Below, one piece after another: positions 39,969-50,599 of a stretch of 64,000 nt of DNA (positions are counted from its first letter, which is position 1; each line of letters begins with the position of its first letter). A program made the position numbers and the translations under genes. Origin of the DNA: Notospermus geniculatus. Its lineage: Eukaryota > Nemertea > Pilidiophora > Heteronemertea > Lineidae. The DNA lies in NCBI GenBank assembly GCA_002633025.1, contig NMRB01000474.1:122757-186756 (forward strand), given 5' to 3'. Below the pieces are notes generated by a model. That model did not search any database. It saw only the letters and a program-made list of their open reading frames with translations, and was not told where the DNA came from.

Positions 39969-42900
39969 AAGTACACCGAGGCCACGTTACGACACGACCG
40001 TCGCGGCAATATCCAGAATCAGATGGACCATGATCATGATGATAGGCATGTAGGGGGCCTCGCCCATGCGCCGGCCGTACGCATACGACGTCGACGGGAC
40101 CGCACCTTGATGAAGCAGAAAACTCTCGCTAGGCCCTTAATCTATGCGAAATACGGCATTTTTCTGCTGCACTGGTGTTCTAACTGATAGGCTTACCTAC
40201 CTGTGCGAGTGAAAAATGACTTTCTTGACGTTTTTGACGATCTTTTCTTGCAAATTTCGAAAACTACACATGGCATGCATGGTAGGCCCACCATCATCTG
40301 ATCATGACGCGTGGCTTTTAAATCAGTTTCGTTGGCGCCGCGCACCGATTCCGCACGTCCCGAGAAGACCGCGAAGGCAGTTACTCATCCCAACCATCTA
40401 CTCACTTGCCTGCGACATTGAAAATTGATCAATAAGTAGATCTAAGCATTGTGGGTTTTATAATAGGAGGAGATAGGTAGGCCTATTAGCTGAGAGGGAG
40501 AGATGAAATTCGACCTGAACGATTTGAACCAAAAATCAACAATTAACTGTGTCGTGTGCAGCCTTACCTTCAGAACAAAGAGAAACAGATTAGAGGCCTT
40601 CACACTTGAATGAACTGCGGTGCTATTTTTGGCTGCATCCATTGTATGCAGGCAGCGCGGTGAATATAACAAAAGAAGGATTAGGCTATAGGCCTACTAG
40701 TTATGTAACGCACATATACCTTTTGTAGGCCTTATGTGGAAGGACAATGAAAACTAGGCCCCTGCGGTTTGCCGCGCCCTCGCGGGCGGTTTTCGTTCCT
40801 TCGTAGGGTACCAATCGCCGATTCAAAAGAAGATTAAGCAATGAAATGGAGCAAAACATTGAGTATTTTTGCCCCTTCTCAGTTTTCAAGCGGTACCGGC
40901 ATTTATCTGCTTTTACTGTCATTAGATTCGAGAATGCAAAACGTCCTTCTTCAAGTCAAAATTCTTGAACAAATTGCGTGGAGGCATTCGCTTCACTTCA
41001 ACTAACAGTCACCCATAAATATACATCACGCACCCCAATCCACAGTACTCACAACAGCAGCAAACATAGTAAACTTAGCCTGAGGTAGACTGAAATCGCT
41101 GCTTCAAGAAAAGCACACTCTGATTAGATCGCGGCACAGTAGATTTCATTCAGTTTGAAACTCACTTCCGCGACTCGAGGAAATTGAATAATTCAGGCGG
41201 ATTTGTTTTCAATTCGGTCTAGATCTGTTCGTCTGTGAAGGGGGTGATAGCATCAAGAGGACATGTGATGCCGTTGATGAAATACTTTCAGATTCTGAAT
41301 TGAATTTCTCAGAGTAACCTTGGAATCGATGTGTAAGACATCAATGGTTGACTGGAATGCCTCGATATCGTTGACAGCTTAGTTCGTGTCGACTTTGTTT
41401 CCTCTGAGCAGTTCACAGAGAATTTGGATTTTTCTTAAACTTCACTATACTGTAGAAGTAGTCATCAAACAACTCAGAATTCCCCAGAAGCGTATGGGTC
41501 ACAACAGACACCTTTGAATAAAGATGTATACGACAATGTAAATGAAATTTGAGTTTCTACGTTTCTACCTTTTTCATACATACTTTGTAATACCTCAGGG
41601 GCCATCAGAATTTAGTCCGTTAACCGTCCTTATGGATATGGCAACCGTCCTTACACCAGGTACTGTTGTATTCGCGTCTACAAAAGTTCGAAATACCAAG
41701 GAACAACGTACATGTACATCATCTTATTAAAGTTTATTCGTGACGCTCACACCTCTACCGTTCCGCAAGACATACCAGCCGCCCCTCTCCCGATCAGAAG
41801 TGAAACCCGTAAATTAAATTCCAATGATTAGATTCCAGTTTTTAGCAACTGGTTGTCGTCTGTCAATCCTCCGTGGGAACATCCATCATTTGTTGGTGTC
41901 ACAAGAGCAGCAGGTGTACATAGAGATAGCAAGGTGAAGCGGCTAAATTGGGAATGCTGATGCTGCTGGGCCTATTTACGTTCTGGAATCTTCAACTCGT
42001 TCTCATCGTCAGAGTTTTCGCTCCATTCACTGTCCGACCTCTCCCCTCCCCAACTGTGCTTTTTCAACACTAGGCTGTCGTCGTTGTTCACCAGTACTTG
42101 CCAGTTTTTTCGTCAATTATGGAATGTCCATGGACATGGACAATCCGTTGAAAATGCAATGATGCTCCTATGAGAAATGTGCGATCGTGTGTAATTGCTG
42201 CACATAAACTGTTTGCAATTCAAGAAGAAATATCGAAAAATCCTTCACCTCTGGCACTACTGTAGTCATCGCTTCAAAAATCACAGGATTGCTGCAACTT
42301 GTTCTTAGGTCGCTGATCCTCTGAGGCAGAAAATGATCAAAAAGCTTATTCAACGGCTGCACAACAATGGCCGAAGTTGCACACATTTTTCCTCTCGTTA
42401 TTGACGTGACACAGGATCAAGATGTTGATGGGAAGTCACACAGGTGCGAGCGAGAAGCAGATCGCATTTCAGGCCCAACAAAGCGTGAGTGTTGAGGTAA
42501 CGAGCCAAATACGAATAATGATTGTTTCTGGTAAATGGATTGGCACGCCCTAGCCTTTATCCAATATCCTGGTTTGATATCAATATCCCAGGGGTCCTGC
42601 CGATCATATCAGGGAGAAAGAATCAAACTACCAGAATCTGCGACATTTATGATGCCTCTGTGCGCATTTGGACGCAGCCTCGCCCCAATGGACCAGAAAG
42701 TAATTTGTTTACACGTGACACAGGTGACATGTAGCTATTAAACGACCATAGGGACTAGGTAGTCATCCATCACGTTTGACTGGGTCGAATGGAACCATGG
42801 CCTACACAGTGTGGAAGGCCGTTAACCAAAGGCATGAATATAATGGCGTATGCAAATAAAAATCGCGGATCATTCTGCGGAAAATAAGATAGAACGACAT

Positions 42901-44118
42901 CGCAAAGTTGATATTTCTGATATTGTAGTCACGCCAGTCTTTCATTGCCAAAGAAGCAGTGAAAAATGATAAACCCATTATCGAGCACAGGCAAAAAACG
43001 AAACGCCAAGATGCTGATAAAATGGCACAATTCATGTTGGCACTCCATCGCTGCGACTGATACTTGAGAAAGGCAACTTCTGGCTTCTTTGCCATTTGAC
43101 CATGGCATTATCCCTAAGAAACCAGTTCACTTCGCGCCATCGAAGCGAATAAGACACGGCATCAGATAAACGCAAATCGAATGATCCAACAACCTCATCG
43201 AATTGGCAAATTGAATATTTCGTCTACTGTCGACTATCTGTTATTTCACTCAATTGACACCGAATCTAATTACCAGCTGTTTTATTGATCGAGTATCAGA
43301 AAATGAACACGTCGAAATTGTATTTGTTTTTTCAATAGGCGTGGATAAAGCGATACATATTGTTGGTTGTAGTCGTTGAGTGCACGGCGTCTCTGAGCGC
43401 CGTGAGACAGAAGGTCTCGGTCGCGGGAGATGATCGTAAACAGCTCAGATAACAGAGCACCAAACATTCTTTCGCTGCTTACGGCTGCAAATCTCTCACC
43501 CTGTCTCTTATGTCGCTATATTGTCGTTTAATGCATTCGGCTTGATTACGCAACTACACGACGACTTGTTGAATTCATGTTCCATGGAGTATTCGACATC
43601 AATTCGATCAAATTATCAACTAATTAGAAGATTTATTGCTCCCATGCATGAGAAAAGAAACATGAATTGATGAATGCGTTTTTGCGTCCACCATGCAAAC
43701 AGAAACATTGATCAAACAAATCAGACATACAACTTTCATCATGTCGCAAAAAATAGCATGTGATTTTCGCTCTTTCGCTTGCGTCGCAATTATTTTCTGG
43801 AGGTTGTCACGCGTTGTCGGTCATAATACGGTTTTCTTTGATCTGTTATTGATGAGGTGGTATTTGGCTATCGGCTGCATAAACACCAGACGTTCTCTCT
43901 GGGTTGGGAGTTGGATAATTCGTCTGCCATTAGAAGTGTCGGCCATCAGTGTCGACCAACTCAATGTCCGGCCTTAAGATCGTTGCCTGTCTTCAATGCT
44001 CCTGTTTCATTTGCCGTGAGGTTGCCATCGTTTATGCACACTGGTTTGCCTTGTTGAGATGCGTGGAGCGAGACTGCCCCCTCAATATTCTTCTGTCAAG
44101 TTATATAAGGGAACGACG
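39969..44118. other. No gene seen
   Basis: Over 4 kb downstream of the MATE gene with only short frames. I checked both strands for transporter-like, zinc-finger or transposase-like stretches and saw none. Confidence 0.6.
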
Positions 44119-44124
44119 TTTATT
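44119..44124 (-). other. Candidate polyadenylation signal for the MATE gene
   Basis: AATAAA on the minus strand, about 390 nt past the MATE stop codon and the only exact hexamer I noticed at a reasonable distance. Transcript evidence is lacking. Confidence 0.35.
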
Positions 44125-44511
44125 TCAATTTAGGATCTATATACATTTAGGTACATGATATCCATGTACACAGGGTTACTCTCAGCAGCAATTAATCATT
44201 GCAGGAATGCTTAGAGAACCATTCAAAGAAATTCTACGATAACTAGTATATACATTACTTTAGTTTATACACTACTGCCAGTGCCCATGACAATGGCGGC
44301 TGGGACATTGGAAATCACGTCAAACGCGAGCTTGGAAGGGAGAAATGGCCACAATGGGGATCATAACTCTGGTAGAGGGCAGCACACAGTGATCAGGTCC
44401 TATACAATGGATGCCTTGTGTGTGGGAATGGACCTGAATGTCCCTTTCAGTCGAATAGATGACACCTATTGAGACAGTGAGTTACGTTCCTCATTCATGC
44501 AGACTAAGCCC

Positions 44512-47500
44512 CTATATTGTGCTGTTGTATGTACTGTTGTATGTACAAAGTGGTAACGAAAGGTTCACCACACCCGTAGTGTTACTTACATCAAATACAG
44601 TCCCATTGACAATGATGTTGCTTGCATTGTGTGGAATACAAAGGAGGGTTTGATAAATAGTTTCGGAATTAAAAGTAAACGTAAACGTAAATCTACAAAA
44701 TAATCCCACGCCAAAGATCAGGAAGCAGGCGAGGATAACGATCCCACGACGGAACACAAGTTCTTTGGGGCTTAATTTGGCTGTTTGAAGAAGAGGTAGC
44801 TTCGCAATATCCGGTTGGCTAGTGTCGTATTCTCCCGTGAAGTGGCGCTGTCTCAGGCGAGGCTTGCTCTGTTTCTCTGGTAACAGCACTAAAAGATATA
44901 GGACCAATTTGTTAGGATTTTGTCAAAAAATAAAGTCTACAAGAATCTGACGTTTTTATTGAAATCAAATTATAAGGTCGACTCAGACTTTCACTTGCCA
45001 TTTGATGGGAACGGAACAGTTAAATGCAGTTACCGTACCTGTTTTCTCATCGTCAACGGCAGATTCTGCAGCAGCTGCTACCTTGTTCTTAACGCCAGCC
45101 CTGATCTGAGCCTGTAACGACAATGAATGTATACCTGTAATTGTGGTCCAAAAAATTCCAATGGTCATGTCTTCATCATAGCCATTTACAGAAGGGCACA
45201 GAAACCAACTTACTGTCCTTTGCTGAAACTGCTACACATTTTCTAAAAAGTTACCATTTTCATTAGGGCACACCAACACCCTGCTGAAGTTTGCTGAAAC
45301 TGTATACACACGTACGTACATGTAAAAACACGTCATGACATACACGTCGGAAAGAAGTTTATGCCAATTTGTTTTCACGAATTCTATGTACATGCAGGCC
45401 TACTTGACATTGAATATAATTATCGTGTTCTACTGAGGAATCGCACATATATTCCTAATCGTGAACTTTTTAAAATTACAAGTAGGCCCACATATATGGG
45501 AATATGGCCTTGAAATAAGATGACCTTGGGGATTATCGATGATGTCATGATTGTGGCTACACATTTATATTATGTACCTTCAAGGCTTCTCCTTCCCAGT
45601 CGGTCCGCATCACAGAAATGAAAAAGAAAATCGACTGTATGACCATGGAAAGGGTCGTGCCCCACCAGAATCCTGCCGTCCCTAGGCTGGTCAGAATCAT
45701 GAGGGAAAGACCAACGGGAAGGCCTACCAAATACATTCCGACGAAGATAATCAAGGCTGCTCGGCCCTGACGTCCACAACCTCGGAGGATACCTGAGGAA
45801 GCACCCTGAAATGGAAGGTGTTTACGACAATAATGTAGCCTAGTCGGGTGAGAAAGAAGAGCTAAAAAGACGGAGGCAAAGACACGAAGTCATCTTTTTT
45901 TTACTCAGCACTGAAAGCAATTGGGTTGCATTCGCATGGAAATGTTTATGAAGACTTACACATATCTGATCGAAAGCGGTATACAAGGCTAAGATCGGGA
46001 TGACATCTGACGCTGTTTTGATGATTTCACTGGAATAGAGAAGCAAAACAGGCTCAGAGAGTGGGAGACATCTGCACGCAATCACCGACACAAAATTGAG
46101 AAAATATCGGGAAATCTCCATCCACACCAACAACACAAGTTGGGTTCTCGAGTTTGCACTTACGGGTCACTAGAAAATGCGGCCGGGATGAAATCTTTGA
46201 GGCTGATCAGGACGACGATGAGCAGCAGGGACTGCAGGACTGGAGCGGGAAACAAATTCTATCACCGGTCAAAGTCAACTGACTACACAAGATTGGCGAG
46301 TGCCCTAACCCAGAGATATGGGGCCGTATTCAAAAAGGGTGATCATCGCGCGATTAAAACTTAGACGCGTGTAACTTCATTAAATGCACACTGTTGCACC
46401 ATGAATTTGACGAAGTTACACGCGTCGAAGTCTTGAACACCCTTTTTGAATACGGCCCTCGATTGATGAAATTGCGACCATAAATATATAGAAATTTTGA
46501 ATACGGTGGTTTGAAAACACCACACATCGATTGAAAACGCCACACATCAAACATAGGCATCTGTTTTGGCCTCTGTTAGCAAGCTACTTACGGACAATGA
46601 TATAGATCGCCTTGACAGCTCTTTTTGCCTGATTGGGGTTGTTAGCCCCCAACAACTGTCCAACACGAATGTTACCTCCAACACCTGTGCCAATGGCAAA
46701 CTGAAAAATGTAAAATACCAACGGTGAAGTTGCTGAACAGCAATTCCCGCATTGATAGGCAAGTTACTTGAAGTTATGTCGTCCTTCTTTGGCACTGATA
46801 CCTGGACCTTTCTAACTAAACAGTGCTTACATAAGCCTGGTCATTGATTCTTTCAAGATGTCATGTCAGTTCCTTGTATTCTACAGGGGAATGATTTAAC
46901 AACTTGAACACACTACATGTACATGCTCTACAGCTCTACACAGTTTTCTTCAGATCAAAGTCCCTACACTCTACCAACAGGCGATTCATAAAATCTCCTG
47001 ACATACGTACGCAGTAAGTTATCATTTCCATCTGAAAAATGATAGACTGAGCGCCGAGTATTACATCACCTAGTGTCCCAGCTACCACAGTCCCGATTTC
47101 GAATCCCATCCAAAGAAGGTTGACATTGAGCAAGCCAAAGATAGCCAAGCGAAGAAAGGGTCCCCAGCCTTGCAATGCGTCCAATGTCAGGCCTGAAACG
47201 GTAGAAATGTTGACCACACAAACTTTGCTTTTTTGGTCCATTTGGCGTATCGTTACGTGTTAATTGCTCAACCTTCTCACTGGACTGGCTGTGTGCATGT
47301 ACATGTACATGATGTACACGCAGCGTGTAATGCCACGGATTACGTCATGAATCTACAGAAACTGCATTATCTTAAGAAAATTCACGTCCATTTGGCGTAT
47401 CGTTACGTGTTAATTGCTCAACCTTCTCACTGGACTGGCTGTGTGCATGTACATGTACATGATGTACACGCAGCGTGTAATGCCACGGATTACGTCATGA

Positions 47501-49982
47501 ATCTACAGAAACTGCATTATCTTAAGAAAATTCACTTCTCGGCTTCCCACTTCCAAAGATATCACACAACGAAATAACACAGCATTACGTACCTCCCCAT
47601 GATGACTTGTACATGCCAGAGATGAGAATGTAGGCAAGAACGACGGTAAACTGGAACAACAACCCGAGGAACATCGAAATCGCTGAGCCACTGTCAGTGG
47701 AAAAACAAAACACTATATCAGACCAAACACCAAAGTATACTCATGAAGTGCATCCATTCAATGGCATCACTTGTGCAAGAGTTCACGAATTTCGTTACTA
47801 TGCCTGTGGTCCAGATGACCACATGCAATCAAAAGTAAGGATGGTCGGTCGCAACATCCCTCGATTCCTGGCAATCCGAAATATCAAACACAGTAGTATC
47901 AGGTAGTGGATCGATCCACATTAGAGAGGATGCGCAGCTTTCCGACTCCGACTTCAACTACCAGAATGAATTGCAGTCCGCTGTAGACATCCTTGACAAA
48001 AACGATTTGATATACCTTTGCAAATCGTAAAATGCCATGACTTTGTGGCAGAATAATTTCGACTCGTAATCGGAAGTGCACGTAAATCGGAAATATTATA
48101 GTCGTGTTTCAAGTCGTAACGACTAGGATTACGACTTCAACATTCATTATTTATCCGCACTTCCGGTTTTTAAGGTAAATTTTTCTGCCTTCAATTTGTG
48201 GTGTTCGACGAATTGAACACTTTCATCAAATCGTTTTTATCAAGGATGTCCATCGCGGACTGCAATTCATTCTCGTAGATGAAGTCGGAGTCGGAAAGCT
48301 GCGCATCCCCTCTAATAAGGCAAAACGAAACCACGGCGTTACATGTAGTACTCACAGGACTCCTAAATCGAAGTACTCCACCAGCAAATATTGTGACAAA
48401 GCGTTGATTCCCAGTGCTACTAAACAGATAAACATTAACGGGTACATGATCCCCTGGTTACGGACGTACCGGGCCAGGATTGTATACCAATGGTTTGCCT
48501 GGAAAAGCGAGCCATAAAAAGTTGGTGAAAAATCAAATTTATTGGATTTGGAGAGAACTTCTAGGCCGACATGTGTATCAGTTGGTGATGACGATATGCC
48601 TACGGGAATCTCCATTCCATTGCATTCACGTGTACAAAGGTATTTGAGTCATGGAGTTGAAGTCGTTGATGTCTTCTACCACGAAGGTGTACATGTACAT
48701 GTATGAAGGTGCAAGTTATGCCACCGTGATGACAGCAGAAGAGTACTCACAAATATGGCTGGTACCATCACTGTACAGAATTCACCCGCAATGCTCGCTA
48801 CCTCTGGATCCTGACCAGCGAGTCGTAACACCCCATTTGCGTTCAGCAATATAGCACTGCACGGAATAGCCGATAATGTTATCACCATGAAACCTGTGGG
48901 AAATTTTTCAAATAGAAAGACAAAATTTCGAGGTTTAACGTCACAAGATATTTCCGATGAGGAAGCAAATCGTTGATGCATTTCCATGAGGCTTCATCTA
49001 GGCATAGGATATCCCAACACTCCAATGGGTCACACAGTCCATTACACTGTATTTCCCCATTTGACCAGTTGATGATATGTATTCATGTCAGTTGGAGTCA
49101 AGTCGTTGACTCAATAATAACTTACTTCTCTGAAGGTACATGCCGACTTGTTTCAAATTCCCACTGCCGTAAGTCTGAAAGCAAAGACTTCGGTCGGTCA
49201 AACATTGGGTGTTGTATGAGTGGAAGTGACTCTCTTGGGCCGAGGCGGATATATCTGAACTCCTTTACGGTCCAAAGTAGTAAGGATTCAGTTTGACACA
49301 AAGGCTTAACGATGTGCTCAACAATGAAGATATGGATGACATGCCTAATGCAATGTGACTTTCGGACACCTTTTTCATTAGGCTACCCGTCCGGTAGTTT
49401 CTGTTTTTGCCTTCCTTGAGGAATCACTCACAGCTCAGATTCGAACTGTTTTTGTACAAGATTAGCAGTTGAGAGTTAAACCAACCTGCGAAAACAGGGT
49501 GTCGCAAGCTGTAGCAAGACCATTCCCTATGGTAACAGCAGCAACCTTAAAGATGGTGTTCGCCAGGGCAACACCACCTAGCTCCTTTTTCCCAAGATGT
49601 CCTGAGAAGAGCATGCTGATCGCTTGTTGGACTGCGTTCATTACAAATATGGCAACCTGGCAAATATAAGTGGAATTTGTTAGAAATTGCAAAAAAAGTG
49701 AGAGCACTAAATTTATTGATTCTTCATAATATTCATTCATTTCCAGAAAGAGGTCAGTTTTAAGTTGTTTCTACAACTCACCATCGTCCACGAGAGATTG
49801 AAAACCTCTTTTATTTCAGCAGGAAGCCATGTTGGTATTCTCTTACAGCGTCGGTTGGTGGAAGGGGTTTCATCAGACTTGCTCCCGAGTTTATCATATT
49901 GAAATCCAGCATCTTCAGATGGACCGAGTGCCTCCTCGTCCGTCGATATCTGCCGGTCTTTTAGTTTCAAATAAGGTGCCAT
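44512..49982 (-). CDS. SLC47A: SLC47/MATE multidrug and toxin extrusion transporter, 13 exons, 639 aa
   Basis: Proton-coupled antiporter family that exports organic cations across the plasma membrane. Coding exons in order of transcription are 49782-49982, 49486-49656, 49126-49174, 48751-48893, 48356-48498, 47593-47690, 47011-47192, 46592-46700, 46164-46239, 45960-46029, 45578-45805, 45039-45111 and 44512-44888. Every junction is GT-AG and the joined 1,920 nt stays open to a TAG stop. The ATG is preceded by an in-frame TGA three codons upstream. Family signatures are CDTLFSQ then TYGS (about residues 118-128), LRLAI, FEIG and LGAQS (about 282-318), RVGQLLGA, and SSGILRG then GLPVG in exon 11. 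The last exon (515-639) carries TM13 at about 563-580 and a tail of about 59 residues with six N-x-S/T sequons. That makes the protein longer than the roughly 570 residues usual for vertebrate members. The C-tail and possible 5' noncoding exons are the least certain parts. Confidence 0.95.
46321..46458. mobile_element. Foldback MITE (GGGCCGTATTC ends) in MATE intron 8
   Basis: A 138-bp element with terminal inverted repeats GGGCCGTATTCAAAAAGGG and its complement. It contains the internal words ACTTAGACGCGTGTAACTTC and an inverted GAAGTTACACGCGTC. The same internal words occur in the element at 21677-21808, so both belong to one family. It lies in the intron between exons 46592-46700 and 46164-46239. 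Confidence 0.85.
47236..47535. repeat. Perfect 150-bp tandem duplication inside a MATE intron
   Basis: Two adjacent identical 150-bp units (47236-47385 and 47386-47535) fill most of the 400-bp intron between MATE exons 6 and 7. Because 150 is a multiple of three, a plus-strand reading frame runs through both units (47233-47577) and shows the same 50 residues twice. Each unit carries a TACATGTACATG run. The frame looks like a chance result of the duplication, not a gene. Confidence 0.95.
47921..48315. mobile_element. Foldback/MITE-type element in MATE intron 5, long inverted arms
   Basis: The left arm beginning TTAGAGAGGATGCGCAGC (47921) is matched in inverted orientation by the right arm ending at 48315. 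The arms are about 90 bp with a few mismatches and surround a spacer that is itself rich in inverted words. No coding capacity. The element lies wholly within the intron between exons 48356-48498 and 47593-47690. Confidence 0.8.
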
Positions 49983-50582
49983 TATGAATCACTTCAAACT
50001 GCTCACTTGGCGATTTTTTGTTCGTAAGATACAACACGTACAGGACCTCAGCCCATACTTCCGATGATCTGTCTGCCTTGTATGAATCGTCCATGCAATA
50101 TGACTGATGCAATGAAATGCTACTTAACTAATATCCACAGGTGACCTTTCTAAAATTTCACAAGAACAAAGAGGAAAATTTGATCATGTGATTGGTTCAA
50201 GTAGAACTCACTTGCCCATTACACTGTAGACATCTAATCGATAACATTCTAGTAGGCTTATGCGTATTGTCCTATAACAGAAGACATGCGCAGTACGCAC
50301 GAACTTAGCTAACCAGGTTACACCTACATTGATACTTATCAGCAGTTTTTATACAATCGTTCATCTGGATCGATGTCTTCTGATTGTTATTTATCTAACC
50401 TAGTATGTAGGCCAACAGCAAGTGAGGGAACCATTTTACCCGAAGAGAGGGCTAAAGGACAGAAAACAGTCTGCAAAATAGGCCTGGATTTGCACAAAAG
50501 CTGAACAAAATCATCACTAGGTATCGTATACCATACAATACACACAATAAAAAATTAAAGTAATACTGCGTTATCGTATCAG
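49983..50582. promoter_or_regulatory. Intergenic region between coiled-coil 3' end and MATE start
   Basis: About 600 bp must contain the MATE 5' UTR or an upstream intron and probably its promoter. No TATA box at a convincing position was found. Confidence 0.4.
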
Positions 50583-50588
50583 TTTATT
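50583..50588 (-). other. Polyadenylation signal AATAAA of the coiled-coil gene
   Basis: AATAAA on the minus strand begins 12 nt after the TAG stop of the coiled-coil gene, so its 3' UTR would be very short. A/T-rich sequence follows. Confidence 0.6.
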
Positions 50589-50599
50589 TTTTCTGTAAG

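Noticed and set aside
1-44118. CRISPR arrays, phage or bacterial gene clusters, autonomous transposons
   Set aside because: No regularly spaced short repeats of the right kind, no prokaryotic-type long frames, and no recognisable reverse transcriptase or transposase motif in any frame.
47233-47577. 114-codon plus-strand frame with an internal 50-residue repeat
   Set aside because: Lies inside a MATE intron, opposite strand, and is open only because a 150-bp unit was duplicated. No domain.
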